The position numbers were made by a program, and so were the translations under genes. Positions 18,069 to 26,004 of a stretch of 64,000 nucleotides of DNA are shown here, piece by piece (the stretch's first letter is position 1; each line of letters begins with the position of its first letter). Under the pieces are notes generated by a model. That model saw only the letters and a list, made by a program, of their open reading frames with translations. It was not told the origin of the DNA and did no database searches. The stretch comes from Pseudomonadota bacterium (GTDB lineage: Bacteria; Pseudomonadota; Alphaproteobacteria; Rhizobiales; Beijerinckiaceae): positions 62,001 to 126,000 of the forward strand of contig JAJXWB010000010.1 of NCBI GenBank assembly GCA_021781815.1. Reading direction: 5' to 3'.

Positions 18069-19589
18069 TTGCGCCATGTCGCGCCAGACAGGGTCGACGC
18101 CTTGTACGACATCGCCGTGATCGGCGGTGGGATCAACGGCTGCGGCATCGCGCGCGATGCGGCCGGACGGGGATGGAAGGTCTTCCTCTGCGAACAGGGC
18201 GACCTTGCGAGCGCAACGTCCAGCGCATCCACGAAGCTGATCCACGGCGGCCTGCGGTATCTCGAATACTACAAGTTCCGGCTGGTCCGCGAGGCGCTGC
18301 ACGAGCGCGAGGTCTTGTGGCGCATTGCGCCGCACATCATCAGACCGCTGCGCTTCGTGCTTCCCTACCACAAGGGCCTGCGTCCGGCCTGGCTGCTTCG
18401 TCTGGGGCTATTCCTGTATGATCGCCTCGGCGGGCGGAAGCTGCTGCCGCCGGCGCGCACGCTGCGGCTGCGCGACGACCCTGCCGGCGCGCCGCTCAAA
18501 CCCGAATTCACCCTGGGTTTCGAATATTCCGATTGCCAGGTCGATGATTCACGCCTCGTCGTCCTGAATGCGCGCGACGCCTCGATCCGTGGAGCAGTGA
18601 TCGCCACGCGCGTCAGGTGTCAGCGAGGCGAGCGCGAGGACGGTTTGTGGCGGCTGACTTTGAAGGATGCGATCAGCGGCGAGACGACCGAAATCCGCGC
18701 GCGCGCTGTCGTCAATGCGGCCGGGCCGTGGGTTGGCGACGTGTTGTCCTCGACTCTCGGCGTGAAGGGCGCGATGTCGCCTCGATTGGTGAAGGGGAGC
18801 CATATCGTCGTGCGCAGGCTGTTTGCTCATGATCGCGGCTACATCTTTCAAAATACGGACGGTCGCGTGTTCTTTGCGATCCCTTATGAGCGCGACTTCA
18901 CGTTGATCGGCACGACAGACCTCGACTACAGCGGAGATCCGGCGGCGGCAGCGGTTTCGCCGGAGGAGATCGAGTACCTTTGCCGGGCGGCGAACGATTA
19001 TCTCGCGGCGCCAATCGGAAAGGAGCATATGGTCTGGTCCTATGCCGGGGTTCGTGCCCTGTTTCAGGACGGCGCATCCGAAGCGCAGGCCGCGACGCGA
19101 GACTATGTGCTCGAACTCGATGCGCCAGCCGTCGGCGGCGCGTTGCTGAGCGTGTTCGGCGGCAAGATCACTACTTATCGCAAGCTCGCCGAATCCGCAT
19201 TGGACCTGCTGGCGCCACATCTGCCCGAGCCGGCCCGGCCGGCGCGCTGGACGGCGAACGCGGCTCTGCCGGGCGGAGAGTTTCCGGCGCAAGCTCTTTC
19301 CGCGCTGGTCGACGCGCTTTGCGCCCGCTATCCATTCCTGGCGCCGGATATCCTGCATCGTTTGGCCAGAGCCTATGGCGCCCAGGCGGCGGAGATTCTT
19401 GGAGACGCCCGATCGGAGGCCGATTTGGGCCGGAATTTTGGCGGCGGCTTGTTCGAAGCCGAAGTGCGCCGCCTCGTGGAAAACGAATGGGCGAGATCGG
19501 CAGAAGACATCATATGGCGACGATCGAGGCTCGGCCTTCGCCTGACGCCCAGCGAAATTGACGCGCTCGCCAAATTTCTGGGAACTTGA
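18069..19589 (+). CDS. glpD: FAD-dependent glycerol-3-phosphate dehydrogenase
   Basis: The 506-residue protein starts at a TTG (18069), justified by GGGAGG at 18058-18063. The N-terminal FAD motif IAVIGGGINGCGIARDA is at about 15-31, followed by SSASTKLIHGGLRYLEYYKF, a GlpD signature. Further blocks are VNAAGPWVGDVL, YIFQNTDGRVFFAIPYE, TLIGTTDLDY and the C-terminal SVFGGKITTYRKLAE. It oxidises sn-glycerol 3-phosphate to dihydroxyacetone phosphate at the inner membrane and reduces ubiquinone. No glpK, glpF or glpR is next to it. It converges on the FNR-type regulator gene. Confidence 0.96.
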   Translation: MRHVAPDRVDALYDIAVIGGGINGCGIARDAAGRGWKVFLCEQGDLASATSSASTKLIHGGLRYLEYYKFRLVREALHEREVLWRIAPHIIRPLRFVLPYHKGLRPAWLLRLGLFLYDRLGGRKLLPPARTLRLRDDPAGAPLKPEFTLGFEYSDCQVDDSRLVVLNARDASIRGAVIATRVRCQRGEREDGLWRLTLKDAISGETTEIRARAVVNAAGPWVGDVLSSTLGVKGAMSPRLVKGSHIVVRRLFAHDRGYIFQNTDGRVFFAIPYERDFTLIGTTDLDYSGDPAAAAVSPEEIEYLCRAANDYLAAPIGKEHMVWSYAGVRALFQDGASEAQAATRDYVLELDAPAVGGALLSVFGGKITTYRKLAESALDLLAPHLPEPARPARWTANAALPGGEFPAQALSALVDALCARYPFLAPDILHRLARAYGAQAAEILGDARSEADLGRNFGGGLFEAEVRRLVENEWARSAEDIIWRRSRLGLRLTPSEIDALAKFLGT

Positions 19590-19595
19590 CCGCGC

Positions 19596-19611
19596 CTGAA
19601 CGAGCGTTCAG
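19596..19611. terminator. Possible bidirectional terminator hairpin
   Basis: CTGAACG and CGTTCAG form a perfect seven-base stem with a two-base centre, six bases after the glpD stop and within the 65-base gap between the convergent glpD and FNR-type genes. No T tract is present on either side, so the call is weak. Confidence 0.35.
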
Positions 19612-19654
19612 CGTCGGTCGCCGCGCCGTGGCGGCCATCAGGGCCGTGTGAGCC

Positions 19655-20425
19655 TCAAACCGCGGCGAGCTTCTGCAAGTAGTTGAGGTCGCGGATGCAG
19701 ACGTGGTCGCGCGCGACATCGAGAACGCCCTGTCGATTGAGCTTCGTGAACATTCGGCTGACCGTCTCGATCGTCAGCCCGAGGAAGTCGGCAATGTCCT
19801 GCCGCGACATCGGCAACGGTATCCTGGACGACAGGCCGGAGCGACGGGCGAGCCGCGTCCGTAATCCGAGCAGGAAGCAGGCGACTTTCTCCTCGGCCGA
19901 GCGGCAGCCGAGAATGGCGATATGCTCTTGCGCGCGCGCGAGTTCGGACGCCGTGATATCGTAGAGGCGGCGCAGTAGCGCCGGCTGGAGCGACATGAAC
20001 CGCTTGAACTGTCCGCGGTCGAACTGACAGGCGGTGACTGGCGTCAATGTGTCGGCGTTGTAGGGATTGTGCTCGGCGAGCGTCAGACCGATGAAATCTC
20101 CGGGCAGCGCGAAACCGAACACTTGCCGGCGCCCGTCCGTGAGCAGCTTCGACAGGCGCACCATGCCGGCGGTGACATTGAAAACCGAGTGCGCCAGGGC
20201 ATCCTGGCTCTGCAATGGGGTCCGTGCGGCATAATTGGTCGGCCGCGCCAGGAATTCGAGTTCGTCGACCGCCTGACCCTCCAGGATGTTGCACATCGAA
20301 TAAGGGCGGATGTCGCATTTGTAGCCGTCGAGAACGTGGCAGCAGACATGCCGCGGGTCCGCGGCTTCGAGCCGGGGATCGAAATCGAACTCAAGGCCTT
20401 CGAGGTTAGAGTCTAAGCTCATCAT
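19655..20425 (-). CDS. Crp/Fnr-family transcriptional regulator, FNR/FixK type with candidate Fe-S cysteines
   Basis: The protein has 256 residues from the ATG at 20425, with AAGG a few bases upstream; an in-frame start at 20563 would place the FNR box inside the gene. N-terminal Cys28, Cys29, Cys37 and Cys45 (KCDIRPYSMCNILEG) and internal Cys133 (VTACQFDRGQF) correspond to the cysteines that hold the oxygen-sensing 4Fe-4S cluster in FNR. A cyclic-nucleotide-type fold follows, then the HTH MSRQDIADFLGLTIETVSR, in which Glu220, Ser223 and Arg224 match the FNR residues that read TTGAT. It should control genes for low oxygen. A matching box lies upstream, which implies autoregulation. Confidence 0.92.
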   Translation of the reverse strand: MMSLDSNLEGLEFDFDPRLEAADPRHVCCHVLDGYKCDIRPYSMCNILEGQAVDELEFLARPTNYAARTPLQSQDALAHSVFNVTAGMVRLSKLLTDGRRQVFGFALPGDFIGLTLAEHNPYNADTLTPVTACQFDRGQFKRFMSLQPALLRRLYDITASELARAQEHIAILGCRSAEEKVACFLLGLRTRLARRSGLSSRIPLPMSRQDIADFLGLTIETVSRMFTKLNRQGVLDVARDHVCIRDLNYLQKLAAV

Positions 20426-20459
20426 GCGAATACCTTGTCCTTCTTGCGCCGCCGCAAAC

Positions 20460-20473
20460 TTGATGGATGTCAA
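20460..20473. promoter_or_regulatory. FNR/FixK box upstream of the FNR-type regulator
   Basis: TTGATGGATGTCAA matches the FNR consensus TTGAT-N4-ATCAA in nine of ten defined positions. It lies about 35-48 bases upstream of the regulator's start codon on the opposite strand, and about 205 bases before the enoyl-CoA hydratase start on the plus strand. The regulator's own reading residues (E-xx-S-R) fit this box, so autoregulation is likely; control of the hydratase operon is possible. Confidence 0.75.
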
Positions 20474-20677
20474 AATGCGACTCTTTGTCGCGCCTGTCAC
20501 CAATTTTCCGCTCGCGGCGACGACGCAGGCGTCGACGCCTCGAATTTCGATGTTTCGCGCCATGCCGCAGGCGCAGCGCGGTCATGCCGCGCTCCCGAGT
20601 TGACCGCGCGCCGGCGGACGGTCACCCTTTCCGCAAGAAACAACTTGCCGTGGTGCAAGAAAAGTGTGGGGAAGCGC

Positions 20678-21469
20678 ATGAGCAGCGACGCGGTGCGAGT
20701 TGCGATCGAGGGGGCTGTCGGCTGGATTCGGCTGAACCGGCCGGAATCGATGAACGCCATGTCGCCGGACATGAAGACCGGCATCGATTCCGCGATCACG
20801 CGACTTGAGGCGGATTCAAAGGTGCGTGTCGCCGTCGTCACCGGCGAGGGGCGGGCGTTCAGCGCGGGGGGCGATCTCAAGGGCTTCAAGTCGATGGCGG
20901 AGGCCAGGGCCAACGAGGCTTTCCTGGCGAATCTGCGCGAGTCCATGCGCGTGTTTCGCCGGATCGAGACATCGCGGCTGCCGTTCGTCGCGGCGGTGAA
21001 TGGATTCGCCGTCGCGGGCGGGCTGGAACTGATTCTGTGCTGCGACATCGTGCTGGCGGCGCAATCCGCGCAGATCGGCGATGGCCACCTCAAATATGGC
21101 GTCGTTCCGGGGGCGGGCAGTTCGGTGCGTCTACCGCGCAAGGTTCCAGAAAATGTTGCGCGCATGCTGCTGCTGACCGGCAGACTTTATCCAGCCGCGC
21201 GCTGGCGCGAATGGGGGCTGGTGGACGAAGTCTATCCTGACGGCGATCTGCTTGCCGAAGCCGACAAGCTCGCCCGCCATATCGCCGCCTTGAGCCCGCT
21301 CGGCGTGGCGAGCGTCAAGAAGCTGGTGCTCGACGGACTGGAGAAGCCGGTTGAACAGGCGCTGGCGGATGAGATCGCGGCAATGGGCTCCTATATTGCG
21401 AGCGCTGATTTTCTCGAAGGACTGACGGCTTTCGCAGAAAAGAGAACGCCGCGCTTCACCGGACAATGA
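20678..21469 (+). CDS. Enoyl-CoA hydratase/isomerase family protein
   Basis: The protein has 263 residues from the ATG at 20678 (MSSDAVRVAIEGAVGWIRLN) with GGGGAAG upstream; the longer frame back to 20435 crosses the regulator's promoter and is rejected. Crotonase hallmarks are GEGRAFSAGGDLKGF (oxyanion hole, about 62-76), VNGFAVAGGLELILCCDIVL (about 108-127) and YGVVPGAGSSVRLPRKV (about 139). The catalytic glutamate common in hydratases is not obvious in the last motif, so the precise reaction is uncertain. An acyl-CoA ligase gene follows 13 bases later, suggesting a two-gene acid activation and hydration operon. Confidence 0.88.
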   Translation: MSSDAVRVAIEGAVGWIRLNRPESMNAMSPDMKTGIDSAITRLEADSKVRVAVVTGEGRAFSAGGDLKGFKSMAEARANEAFLANLRESMRVFRRIETSRLPFVAAVNGFAVAGGLELILCCDIVLAAQSAQIGDGHLKYGVVPGAGSSVRLPRKVPENVARMLLLTGRLYPAARWREWGLVDEVYPDGDLLAEADKLARHIAALSPLGVASVKKLVLDGLEKPVEQALADEIAAMGSYIASADFLEGLTAFAEKRTPRFTGQ

Positions 21470-21482
21470 AAGCAGGGGAAGA

Positions 21483-23018
21483 ATGAACGAGAGTCAGATT
21501 GACTTCGGTCTGGCCCGACTCTCGGGCGGGCTGACGGTCGCCACGCTGTTTCGCCAGCAGGTCGCTTTCAGCCGCGACAGCGTCGCCGTGCGCGACAAGG
21601 CGCGGTCCCTGACTTACGCGCAACTCGACGAACGGACCGACAGGCTCGCCAATGCGCTTCGCGCGCGCGGCGTATTGGCCGGCGATCGTGTCGCGGCGCT
21701 GTCCGAAAATTCGGTCGAATACGTCGAGCTTGAAATCGCCGTCGCAAAGCTCGGCGCGATCCTCGCCTGCCAGAACTGGCGGCAGGCCGACGACGAATTG
21801 CAGCACTGCCTGCGGCTTGTAGCGCCCAAGATCGTGTTCGTCTCGTCGCGGTTCGTCGAGACGCTTGCGCGTATCGGCCACAGCGCGACGACGACGGTCG
21901 TGATCGCGGACGAATACGAGAAGATGCTGGCGACCGCCGACTCTCGTGCCCTGCCGGATGTCGTGTCGCCCGAGGATGGGCTGATCATCCTCTACACATC
22001 CGGCACGACCGGCATGCCCAAGGGCGCGCTGATCAGCCAGCGCGCGATGATCGCCCGCAACATGATCGGGCGTATCGATTTCGGCATCACGGCGGGCGTC
22101 GGCTTCGTCGCCTGGGCGCCGATGTTCCATATGGTGTCGACCGACAGTGTTTACGGGACGCTGATGAACGGCGGCGTCGTGATCGTCATGGACGGACTCG
22201 ATGTCGGCGAACTCGTGGAGTGGACGCAGCGCGAGCGCATCGGCCATTTGACGCTCATGCCCGGCATGATCGATCGCGTGATCGACGAATTGCGTGGAAC
22301 GAACGCCAGGCCATTGCCGATGACCTCGATCGGCTGCATGGCCGATCTCGTGCCGCGTCACCAGATCGCGGAGATCACGACGTTGCTCGATGCGCCGTTC
22401 CGCAATTCGTTCGGCTCGACCGAGACCGGGTCGCCGCCGGCGAGCAAGGGCCTGATCCCGGTCGGCGTCCTGGCCGAAAGCCTGTCGAAGAGCCAGAATT
22501 CGTTCTGTCAAATCCGTCTCGTGGACGAGGACGACAGGGACGTACGCGATGGCGATCCGGGCGAACTTGCGTTCCGCGGGCCGACGCTGTTCTCGGGCTA
22601 TTGGCGCAACCCGGAAGCGAACGCAAAGGATTTTCGCGGCGGCTATTTCCATATGGGAGACGTGTTCGTGCGCAATGGGGATGGCTCGCTCGATTTTATC
22701 GACCGGCGAAAATATCTGATCAAGTCTGGCGGCGAGAACATCTATCCGGCTGAGATCGAGAACGTGTTGCGCTCCTCCCCGCGCATCGGGGAAGCGGTGG
22801 TCGTGCGCAAGGCGGATCTGAAATGGGGCGAGACGCCCGTGGCCTTCGTCGTGCGGCTCGATCCGACCCTGACAGCCGACGAGGTGATCGAGAGTTGCCG
22901 TGGCAAGATCGCCGGCTACAAGATTCCGAAAGACGTGCGCTTCGTCGAGGACGCGGCGTTGCCGCGGTCCGCGACCGGCAAGATCAAGCGGCATGAACTT
23001 GAAGAAAAGCTGCGCTGA
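21483..23018 (+). CDS. AMP-dependent acyl-CoA synthetase/ligase (ANL superfamily)
   Basis: The protein has 511 residues. The ATP-binding P-loop LYTSGTTGMPKGALIS begins at about residue 170. A SFGSTETGSPP block (A5-like) lies at about 307-317, then GELAFRGPTLFSGYW, the YFHMGDVFVRNGDGSLDFID hinge region (A7/A8) and RKYLIKSGGENIYPAEIENV. The catalytic A10 lysine lies in LPRSATGKIKRHEL near the C-terminus. It should activate a carboxylic acid to its CoA ester through an acyl-adenylate. The preceding hydratase gene is 13 bases away and probably cotranscribed. The substrate is not predictable from sequence alone. Confidence 0.93.
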   Translation: MNESQIDFGLARLSGGLTVATLFRQQVAFSRDSVAVRDKARSLTYAQLDERTDRLANALRARGVLAGDRVAALSENSVEYVELEIAVAKLGAILACQNWRQADDELQHCLRLVAPKIVFVSSRFVETLARIGHSATTTVVIADEYEKMLATADSRALPDVVSPEDGLIILYTSGTTGMPKGALISQRAMIARNMIGRIDFGITAGVGFVAWAPMFHMVSTDSVYGTLMNGGVVIVMDGLDVGELVEWTQRERIGHLTLMPGMIDRVIDELRGTNARPLPMTSIGCMADLVPRHQIAEITTLLDAPFRNSFGSTETGSPPASKGLIPVGVLAESLSKSQNSFCQIRLVDEDDRDVRDGDPGELAFRGPTLFSGYWRNPEANAKDFRGGYFHMGDVFVRNGDGSLDFIDRRKYLIKSGGENIYPAEIENVLRSSPRIGEAVVVRKADLKWGETPVAFVVRLDPTLTADEVIESCRGKIAGYKIPKDVRFVEDAALPRSATGKIKRHELEEKLR

Positions 23019-23170
23019 TCCAACCGCGCCGCCAGAGGCCGGATGGCGGGCGCCGGGCTTCAATTCTATCGTTTTGTGCTAGAGTCCGCGTTCTTCAAGA
23101 GCCCCAACGCGGGTCTTGGGGCGCGCGGTCCGGCGCGGCCGCGCCAGACGAGAAAACTCCGGTAGCGACG

Positions 23171-23593
23171 ATGGTGCAGATGGAATGGGTCAAGACGCTG
23201 CATCTGTTCGGCGTGATCGGGTGGATGGCCGGCGTGTTCTACATGCCGCGTCTGCTCGTCAACATCGCGGAGGCGCATCGGGATGGCGAGATGACGAAGC
23301 GCCTTGAAGGCATGGCGTTTCGGCTGTTCCGATTCTGCGCCGGGCTCGGGCTCATCGGCATTGCGGCGGGACTCTGGATCTGGCTCGGCTATGGCGTCGG
23401 CGGCGCGTGGCTGCACTGGAAGCTCGTCTTCGTCGTTCTGCTGATCGTCTATTACGCCATGAGCTATGTGTGGCTGCGGCAGATGATGCGCGGCGATTAT
23501 CGCCATTCCTCGATCTTCTTTCGCGTCTATAACGAATTCTCGTTGCTGATGTTCGTGCCGATCCTGATATTCGCCGTCATCAAACTGCCGTGA
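23171..23593 (+). CDS. HemJ-like membrane protein (UPF0093/CopD superfamily)
   Basis: The protein has 140 residues and about four membrane spans (roughly 8-27, 54-74, 83-103 and 120-139). VKTLHLFGVIGWMAGVFYMP matches the N-terminus of HemJ proteins, with the conserved histidine at about residue 11, and WLHWKLVFVVLL matches the second conserved block with its lysine. In bacteria lacking HemG and HemY, HemJ oxidises protoporphyrinogen IX to protoporphyrin IX for haem. Family membership looks good; HemJ activity is inferred. The stop codon overlaps the GTG start of the next frame (GTGA). Confidence 0.75.
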   Translation: MVQMEWVKTLHLFGVIGWMAGVFYMPRLLVNIAEAHRDGEMTKRLEGMAFRLFRFCAGLGLIGIAAGLWIWLGYGVGGAWLHWKLVFVVLLIVYYAMSYVWLRQMMRGDYRHSSIFFRVYNEFSLLMFVPILIFAVIKLP

Positions 23594-24342
23594 AGGGGCG
23601 GGCGCCGTTGGCTTATGAACTTTTCTACTGGCCGCAGATTCCCGGGCGCGGCGAGTTCATCCGCCTCGCGCTGGAGGAAGCAGGCGCGGACTATGTCGAT
23701 ACGTGTCGTCTGAAAGGGCCGGGGCGCGGAACGAAAGCGATGCTGTCGACCATGTACGGACAGGGCGTCGCGCATCCGCCGTTCGCCTCGCCGTTCCTGC
23801 GCGACGGCGATGTGCTGATTGGCCAGACTGCCGCCATTCTGCTTTATCTCGGCGGCCGACTCGGCCTCGCGCCGGCTGACGAGGCGGGCAAGCTCTGGAC
23901 GCATCAGATTCAGCTGACGATCGCCGATTGCGCGGCCGAGGCGCATGACACGCATCATCCCGTCAGCGCTGATCTATATTACGAGGAACAGAAGCCGGAG
24001 GCGGCGCGGCGAGCAAAATATTTCCGTGATGAGCGAATCCCGAAATATCTCGATTGGTTCGAGACAATTCTGGACCGCAATCCGGCCGGGCGCGCGCATC
24101 TCGTCGGCGAAAAACTCACCTACGCCGATCTGTCGCTGTATTATCTCGTCGAGGGCCTGAAATATGCGTTTCCGCGTGCGATGGCGCGCCATCTGCCGGG
24201 GCGGCGGAGTGTCGCCGCTTTAGCCGTAGCGATGCCGCAACGACCTGGAATCGCGGCCTATCTCGTCAGTCCGCGACGCATGCCTTTCAGCGAGCAGGAC
24301 CTGTTCCGGCATTATCCCGAACTCGACGATCCCATCGGCTGA
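23590..24342 (+). CDS. Glutathione S-transferase family protein
   Basis: The protein has 250 residues from the GTG that overlaps the preceding stop. A TTG at 23608 (244 aa, beginning LAYELFYWPQIPGRGEFIRL) has a better ribosome binding site and may be the true start. The thioredoxin-like N-terminal domain has the catalytic Tyr region YELFYWPQIPGRGE and the glutathione-binding LIGQTAAILLYLGGRL, where the usual SxAI appears as QTAAI. The helical C-terminal domain contains LTYADLSLYYLVEGL, the N-capping motif region. The electrophile substrate is unknown. The family resembles Sigma/Pi-like GSTs common in Proteobacteria. Confidence 0.88.
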   Translation: MKGRAPLAYELFYWPQIPGRGEFIRLALEEAGADYVDTCRLKGPGRGTKAMLSTMYGQGVAHPPFASPFLRDGDVLIGQTAAILLYLGGRLGLAPADEAGKLWTHQIQLTIADCAAEAHDTHHPVSADLYYEEQKPEAARRAKYFRDERIPKYLDWFETILDRNPAGRAHLVGEKLTYADLSLYYLVEGLKYAFPRAMARHLPGRRSVAALAVAMPQRPGIAAYLVSPRRMPFSEQDLFRHYPELDDPIG

Positions 24343-24352
24343 GCCGGGCGGC

Positions 24353-24381
24353 TTGAATCTTCTGTCAAAGAGCCTTAAACG
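24353..24381 (+). promoter_or_regulatory. Possible promoter of the first tuf gene
   Basis: TTGAAT at 24353-24358 and TAAACG at 24376-24381 are separated by 17 bases, placing a transcription start about 35-40 bases before the tuf ATG. The -10 match is moderate. This gap is the only place for an independent tuf promoter, because the preceding GST gene is unrelated. Confidence 0.35.
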
Positions 24382-24420
24382 CTCGGCCGCAACTTGAGTT
24401 TCCTCATTCGGATCGGGTCC

Positions 24421-25611
24421 ATGGCCAAGGAAAAGTTCGAACGCAATAAGCCGCATTGCAACATCGGGACGATTGGTCACGTCGACCATGGCAAAACGTC
24501 GCTGACAGCGGCGATCACGAAGGTTCTCGCGGAGACGGGCGGGGCGACGTTTACGGCGTATGACCAGATCGACAAGGCTCCGGAAGAGAAGGCGCGCGGC
24601 ATCACGATCTCGACGGCGCATGTTGAGTACGAGACGACGAAGCGTCACTACGCGCATGTGGACTGCCCGGGGCACGCCGACTACGTGAAGAACATGATCA
24701 CGGGCGCGGCTCAGATGGACGGGGCGATTCTTGTGGTTTCGGCTGCGGACGGCCCGATGCCTCAGACGCGCGAGCACATCCTTCTGGCGCGTCAGGTCGG
24801 CGTTCCCGCGCTTGTGGTGTTCATGAACAAGGTGGATCTGGTCGACGATCCCGAGCTGATCGAGCTTGTCGAGATGGAAGTGCGCGAACTTCTGTCGAAG
24901 TACGAATTCCCTGGCGACGACGTTCCGATCACGAAGGGGTCTGCGAAGGCCGCTCTTGACGGCGTTACGCCGGAGATCGGGCATGACGCGATCCTGAAGC
25001 TGATGCAGACGGTTGACGAGTACATTCCGCAGCCTGAGCGTCCGATCGACCAGCCGTTCCTGATGCCTGTGGAAGACGTGTTCTCGATTTCGGGACGCGG
25101 CACGGTGGTGACGGGCCGCGTCGAGCGCGGGATCGTGAAGGTCGGCGAGGAAATCGAGATCGTCGGCCTGAAGGCGACGCAGAAGACGACTGTGACGGGC
25201 GTCGAAATGTTCCGCAAGCTTCTGGACCAGGGGCAGGCGGGCGACAATGTCGGCTGCCTTCTGCGCGGCACGAAGCGCGAGGACGTTGAGCGCGGTCAGG
25301 TTCTGTGCAAGCCGGGTTCTGTCAAGCCGCACACGAAGTTCAAGGCGGAGGCTTACATCCTGACGAAGGACGAGGGTGGCCGCCACACGCCGTTCTTCAC
25401 GAACTATCGGCCGCAGTTTTACTTCCGCACGACGGACGTGACGGGAATCGTGACGTTGCCGGAAGGCGTGGAGATGGTGATGCCGGGCGACAACGTGTCG
25501 ATCGACGTCACGCTGATCGTTCCGATCGCGATGGAAGAGAAGCTGCGCTTCGCGATCCGCGAAGGCGGACGCACGGTGGGCTCGGGCGTCGTCGCAAGCA
25601 TCGTCGAGTAA
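24421..25611 (+). CDS. tuf: Elongation factor Tu, first copy
   Basis: The 396-residue GTPase delivers aminoacyl-tRNA to the ribosome. The P-loop GHVDHGKT is at 19-26, DCPGH near 81-85, NKVD near 136-139, and domains 2 and 3 follow to VASIVE. The start is the ATG at 24421. The protein is identical to the copy at 50837-52027, and the nucleotide sequences appear identical from the ATG through the TAAGGA after the stop, while flanks differ at once. This copy stands alone and ends at a strong intrinsic terminator, whereas the second copy is inside the str/S10 gene cluster. Confidence 0.99.
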   Translation: MAKEKFERNKPHCNIGTIGHVDHGKTSLTAAITKVLAETGGATFTAYDQIDKAPEEKARGITISTAHVEYETTKRHYAHVDCPGHADYVKNMITGAAQMDGAILVVSAADGPMPQTREHILLARQVGVPALVVFMNKVDLVDDPELIELVEMEVRELLSKYEFPGDDVPITKGSAKAALDGVTPEIGHDAILKLMQTVDEYIPQPERPIDQPFLMPVEDVFSISGRGTVVTGRVERGIVKVGEEIEIVGLKATQKTTVTGVEMFRKLLDQGQAGDNVGCLLRGTKREDVERGQVLCKPGSVKPHTKFKAEAYILTKDEGGRHTPFFTNYRPQFYFRTTDVTGIVTLPEGVEMVMPGDNVSIDVTLIVPIAMEEKLRFAIREGGRTVGSGVVASIVE

Positions 25612-25637
25612 GGAATCACGAGATCGCGTATCATTCA

Positions 25638-25666
25638 GGGGAGCCGATCGGCTCCCCTGTTTCGTT
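25638..25666 (+). terminator. Intrinsic terminator after the first tuf gene
   Basis: GGGGAGCC-GATC-GGCTCCCC (25638-25657) is a perfect 20-base palindrome with an eight-base stem and four-base centre, followed by TGTTTCGTTT. It lies 27 bases after the tuf stop and just before the YbjQ-like gene, so it should separate the two transcripts. Confidence 0.8.
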
Positions 25667-25679
25667 TGGCGAGGCGCGC

Positions 25680-26000
25680 ATGATCGTTTCCACCACCAAC
25701 GACGTCGCCGGATACAAGGTCGTCCGCCATCTCGGGCTCGTGCGCGGCATCACCGTGCGGTCGCGCTCGGTCGTCGGGAATTTCGTCGGCGGGCTGCAAT
25801 CGGTGTTCGGCGGCAAGCTGTCGGTCTATGTCGGCCTCGCGGAAACCGCGCGGCAAGAGGCGTTCGACCACATGTGCGAGCACGCGGCGCAGGGAGGCGC
25901 CAATGCCGTAATCGGCATGCGCTATGACGCCAACGAGATCATGGACGGGATCACCGAGGTGCTGGCCTACGGCACGGCGGTGTGGGTGGAGCCGGCCTGA
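25680..26000 (+). CDS. YbjQ/UPF0145 family heavy-metal-binding-like protein
   Basis: The protein has 106 residues from the ATG at 25680. MIVSTTNDVAGYKVVRHLGL, VRGITVRSRSVVG, the central small helix and the closing GGANAVIGMRYDA ... EVLAYGTAVWVEP match the YbjQ (UPF0145) family, which forms pentameric rings in solved members. The domain is often annotated as heavy-metal-binding, but this activity is not established and no cysteine motif is seen; the single Cys is in DHMCEHAA. It is convergent with the DUF2778 gene, whose stop is 5 bases away. Cellular role unknown. Confidence 0.85.
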   Translation: MIVSTTNDVAGYKVVRHLGLVRGITVRSRSVVGNFVGGLQSVFGGKLSVYVGLAETARQEAFDHMCEHAAQGGANAVIGMRYDANEIMDGITEVLAYGTAVWVEPA

Positions 26001-26004
26001 ACCG

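Noticed and set aside
21456-23063. Minus-strand frame of 535 codons opposite the acyl-CoA ligase gene
   Set aside because: Opposite a clear ANL enzyme; Arg/His/Asp-rich composition is typical of an antisense frame.
24421-25611. First tuf copy as a mobile or horizontally acquired gene
   Set aside because: No insertion ends or target duplications; identity with the second copy is better explained by gene conversion, and tuf next to tRNA-Trp/secE is ancestral in the group.
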